Assembly (NCBI GenBank): GCA_964577315.1
Contig: CAZNYT010000018.1
Span: forward strand, 1-33,381
Direction: 5' to 3'
DNA length: 33,381 nt
From: Desulfonatronospira sp964577315
GTDB lineage: Bacteria; Desulfobacterota; Desulfovibrionia; Desulfovibrionales; Desulfonatronovibrionaceae
In this document: positions 31,799-33,381 of the stretch, piece after piece
Position numbering within the stretch: position 1 is the stretch's first letter
Layout of the letters: each line of letters starts with the position of its first letter
The notes under the pieces: generated by a model
What the model was told of the DNA's origin: nothing
Database searches by the model: none
Seen by the model: the letters and a program-made list of their open reading frames with translations, nothing else
Position numbers and translations under genes: made by a program

Positions 31799-33058
31799 CT
31801 ACTCCTGCAGGCTATTCCAATTGGTGAGATAATAACCACCTGGGTAATCTTCGGCCCAATCCTCCAACAAAAAAGGATCATCCTCGAAATATACATTTCC
31901 TGCGTCTTTTATGGTTTTTCCTCTAATAGCTCCTTTAATCTCAGGATTTCCACTGAATTCCACTTCGGCAAGAGGCGCAAAAATACCTCCATTGAATTCT
32001 GGAGTGCCACCTATAGTAACACCAACATCACCTTCTGAACTGTTATTAGAGTAAATTATCAAATCCTTAGGAGCACCGCTCAAACCCTGAGCACTTGGGT
32101 TGACCACTCCATTGCCGGTTATATTTATGTCGCCCTCTACATAAATAGTTAATTGAGTACCTTCTTTAATTGCCATCTCGCCATCAATCTCTAAATCACC
32201 CTCCACATAAATATCCACTTCTCCTAAATCTTTACTGACAAGAAGGTCTTTTCCTATAATTAAATCACCAAACTTGTACTTATCCTCTCTTTCATAATTT
32301 GAAAAATCTTCCGGAAACACTTCATCTTTCTCCACCTTCTTATCTTCTCCATCTATATCTGGCTCAGGCTCAGAATCATCAAGCATATCGTCAACACCTA
32401 AAGGATCGCACTTCAGGGGAACATCCTCTTTAACCTCTCCCTCTACTTTTCCACCATCCACTATAGAGCCTCCGGAATAAACATCGGTTTTTGCTGTATA
32501 TGCGGTTCCATCAAAGTCAACTTTTTCACATCCAGTCATGCCAGCGCTACCAAAGGGTTCAAAAGGCAAAAAAAGCGCTGCAACCTTACTATAAGTATCC
32601 TGACCTTCAATAAAGCCTTCTGATTCCAACTGAAAAATTCCTTCTTCATCATCCAACACCTTCACGACTATTTCCGCTATTTGCTCACTATTGCCGTTTT
32701 TCTCAAAAAAAACCTCTATATCCCCGCCCTCATGTATACTTTCCAAATCATCATTAATTATCTTTAAATGGTAACCATCGGACAACTCAATATTAGTTGA
32801 ACTATCTTCTTCCTCCTTCCAATCCAGCATGACTGACTGCCTTACTACTTCCGAGGCGAGGACAATCCCGGTCTCGGCATTGTTGAAAGCATCGCTTTTT
32901 AACTCCAGATTCCGTGAGATCTTGAGATCCAGGTCCGAGTCTGTGGCCATGCCTGTGATCACGATGCTCATAATCAGCATAACCAGCATAGCCAGGACCA
33001 AAGCGCTACCCTGTTGGGCATCACGGGCTAATAGTGTTGGTGGGATATCTCTTTTCAT
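31799..33058 (-). CDS. PilX-like minor pilin with long beta-helical C-terminal region
   Basis: A 419-residue type IV pilus assembly protein. The N-terminus has the PilX-type segment GSALVLAMLVMLIMSIVITG (residues about 17-36), a hydrophobic helix after a short basic leader, then SDLDLKISRNLELKSDAF and the NAETGI motif. Typical PilX is 150-200 residues; here the rest (about 190-419) is very acidic. From about 270 it shows repeated short strands such as IYVEGDLEIDG and IYVEGDINITGNG, and later FNGGIFAPLAEVEFSG and IKGAIRGKTI, suggesting a right-handed beta-helix or bactofilin-like fold. It should be exported and may act at the pilus tip in adhesion. It follows a PilV-like gene by 9 bp. Its base composition is AT-richer than the hyu genes. 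Confidence 0.82.
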   Translation of the reverse strand: MKRDIPPTLLARDAQQGSALVLAMLVMLIMSIVITGMATDSDLDLKISRNLELKSDAFNNAETGIVLASEVVRQSVMLDWKEEEDSSTNIELSDGYHLKIINDDLESIHEGGDIEVFFEKNGNSEQIAEIVVKVLDDEEGIFQLESEGFIEGQDTYSKVAALFLPFEPFGSAGMTGCEKVDFDGTAYTAKTDVYSGGSIVDGGKVEGEVKEDVPLKCDPLGVDDMLDDSEPEPDIDGEDKKVEKDEVFPEDFSNYEREDKYKFGDLIIGKDLLVSKDLGEVDIYVEGDLEIDGEMAIKEGTQLTIYVEGDINITGNGVVNPSAQGLSGAPKDLIIYSNNSSEGDVGVTIGGTPEFNGGIFAPLAEVEFSGNPEIKGAIRGKTIKDAGNVYFEDDPFLLEDWAEDYPGGYYLTNWNSLQE

Positions 33059-33067
33059 AGCCGCTCC

Positions 33068-33381
33068 CTATTCGTTTACCACCCTACGGGACTCAAGTTC
33101 TCTATCCCCTTGAAAATCCCACTTACCTTTAACCTCAATAATCCACAAAGGATCAGCATAAGATAATTCGTTCTCCTCTACTTCAGAACACTCACTCACT
33201 TCCAATGTGTATTCAATTCCATCTATTGTCTCACTTTCGCAATCATCACCACTACACAAGGCATCAGAGCAAAGTCCTGCCGGATTCTCGGAAAGCTCCT
33301 CGATCTTGGACTGCACCAATTCCGTAGCCACGGTCATGGTTCGGCTCTCGCCGCGGTTCATGACCGCGGTCTGCTGGAGCC
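33068..33381 (-). CDS. PilV-like type IV pilus minor pilin, truncated by window edge
   Basis: The last 103 codons of a minus-strand gene; the frame stays open to the window end, so its N-terminus is outside. An in-frame ATG at 33361 is probably internal. The visible start LQQTAVMNRGESRTMTVATE followed by VQSKIEELSENP matches the helical region after the pilin N-terminus in PilV-type proteins, where residues like this precede the globular domain. The remainder has two short Cys-rich loops (CSDALCSGDDC and SECSE), which may form disulfides in the periplasm. It ends 9 bp ahead of the PilX-like gene, so they form an operon. Confidence 0.75.
   Translation of the reverse strand, partial: LQQTAVMNRGESRTMTVATELVQSKIEELSENPAGLCSDALCSGDDCESETIDGIEYTLEVSECSEVEENELSYADPLWIIEVKGKWDFQGDRELESRRVVNE

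Overview
The window looks like a chromosomal segment from an anaerobic sulfate-reducing bacterium of the Desulfovibrionales / Desulfobacterota type. The evidence is a complete transmembrane Tmc electron-transfer complex (tmcD-tmcC-tmcB-tmcA), found in cytochrome-c3-rich sulfate reducers. It is joined by a four-subunit pyruvate:ferredoxin oxidoreductase (porCDAB) and a PEP-synthase-like / pyruvate carboxylase / biotin ligase cluster that I recall from Desulfovibrio genomes. No rRNA, tRNA, CRISPR array, prophage or full insertion sequence was seen. The species cannot be named from the sequence.

Layout. 0.1-2.4 kb: a small gene of unknown function behind a textbook sigma-54 promoter, then a minus-strand group (2H-type RNA ligase/cyclic phosphodiesterase thpR, nicotinamide-nucleotide amidase pncC, and a small membrane protein). 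2.5-4.4 kb: a tandem-RCK potassium channel whose upstream region is a palindromic MITE. 4.6-9.2 kb: porCDAB followed by a P-loop/DRTGG protein, all on the plus strand; together these make acetyl-CoA and reduced ferredoxin from pyruvate. 9.2-10.8 kb: a gene-poor, repeat-rich, highly structured region around a single RRM RNA-binding protein gene. That gene has a hairpin plus T-tract directly in front of its ribosome binding site. 10.7-14.5 kb: the tmc operon, possibly preceded by a tiny leader ORF. 14.6-25.0 kb, minus strand: birA, pyruvate carboxylase, PEP-synthase-like protein and dxs. 25.1-26.7 kb: a CheY-like receiver and an uncharacterised 371-residue protein. 27.0-31.2 kb, minus strand: MOSC protein, hydantoinase/oxoprolinase A and B, with repeat elements on every side. 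31.8 kb to the end: a minor-pilin operon (PilX-like with a beta-helical tail, and a PilV-like gene cut by the window edge).

Metabolically the window holds the pyruvate node. Por oxidises pyruvate to acetyl-CoA, pyruvate carboxylase (with its own biotin ligase) makes oxaloacetate, the PEP-synthase-like enzyme probably links pyruvate and PEP, and Dxs uses pyruvate for isoprenoids. Tmc connects periplasmic cytochrome c3 electrons to the membrane and the cytoplasm.

The least expected content is between the genes. There are two TA-flanked MITE copies (one a deletion derivative of the other). Two other dispersed hairpin families show paired compensatory changes between copies. A 250-bp element with terminal inverted repeats and several internal hairpins could be a structured RNA. 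The rrm leader looks like an attenuator. All functions are assigned from motifs read by eye; no database search was possible.
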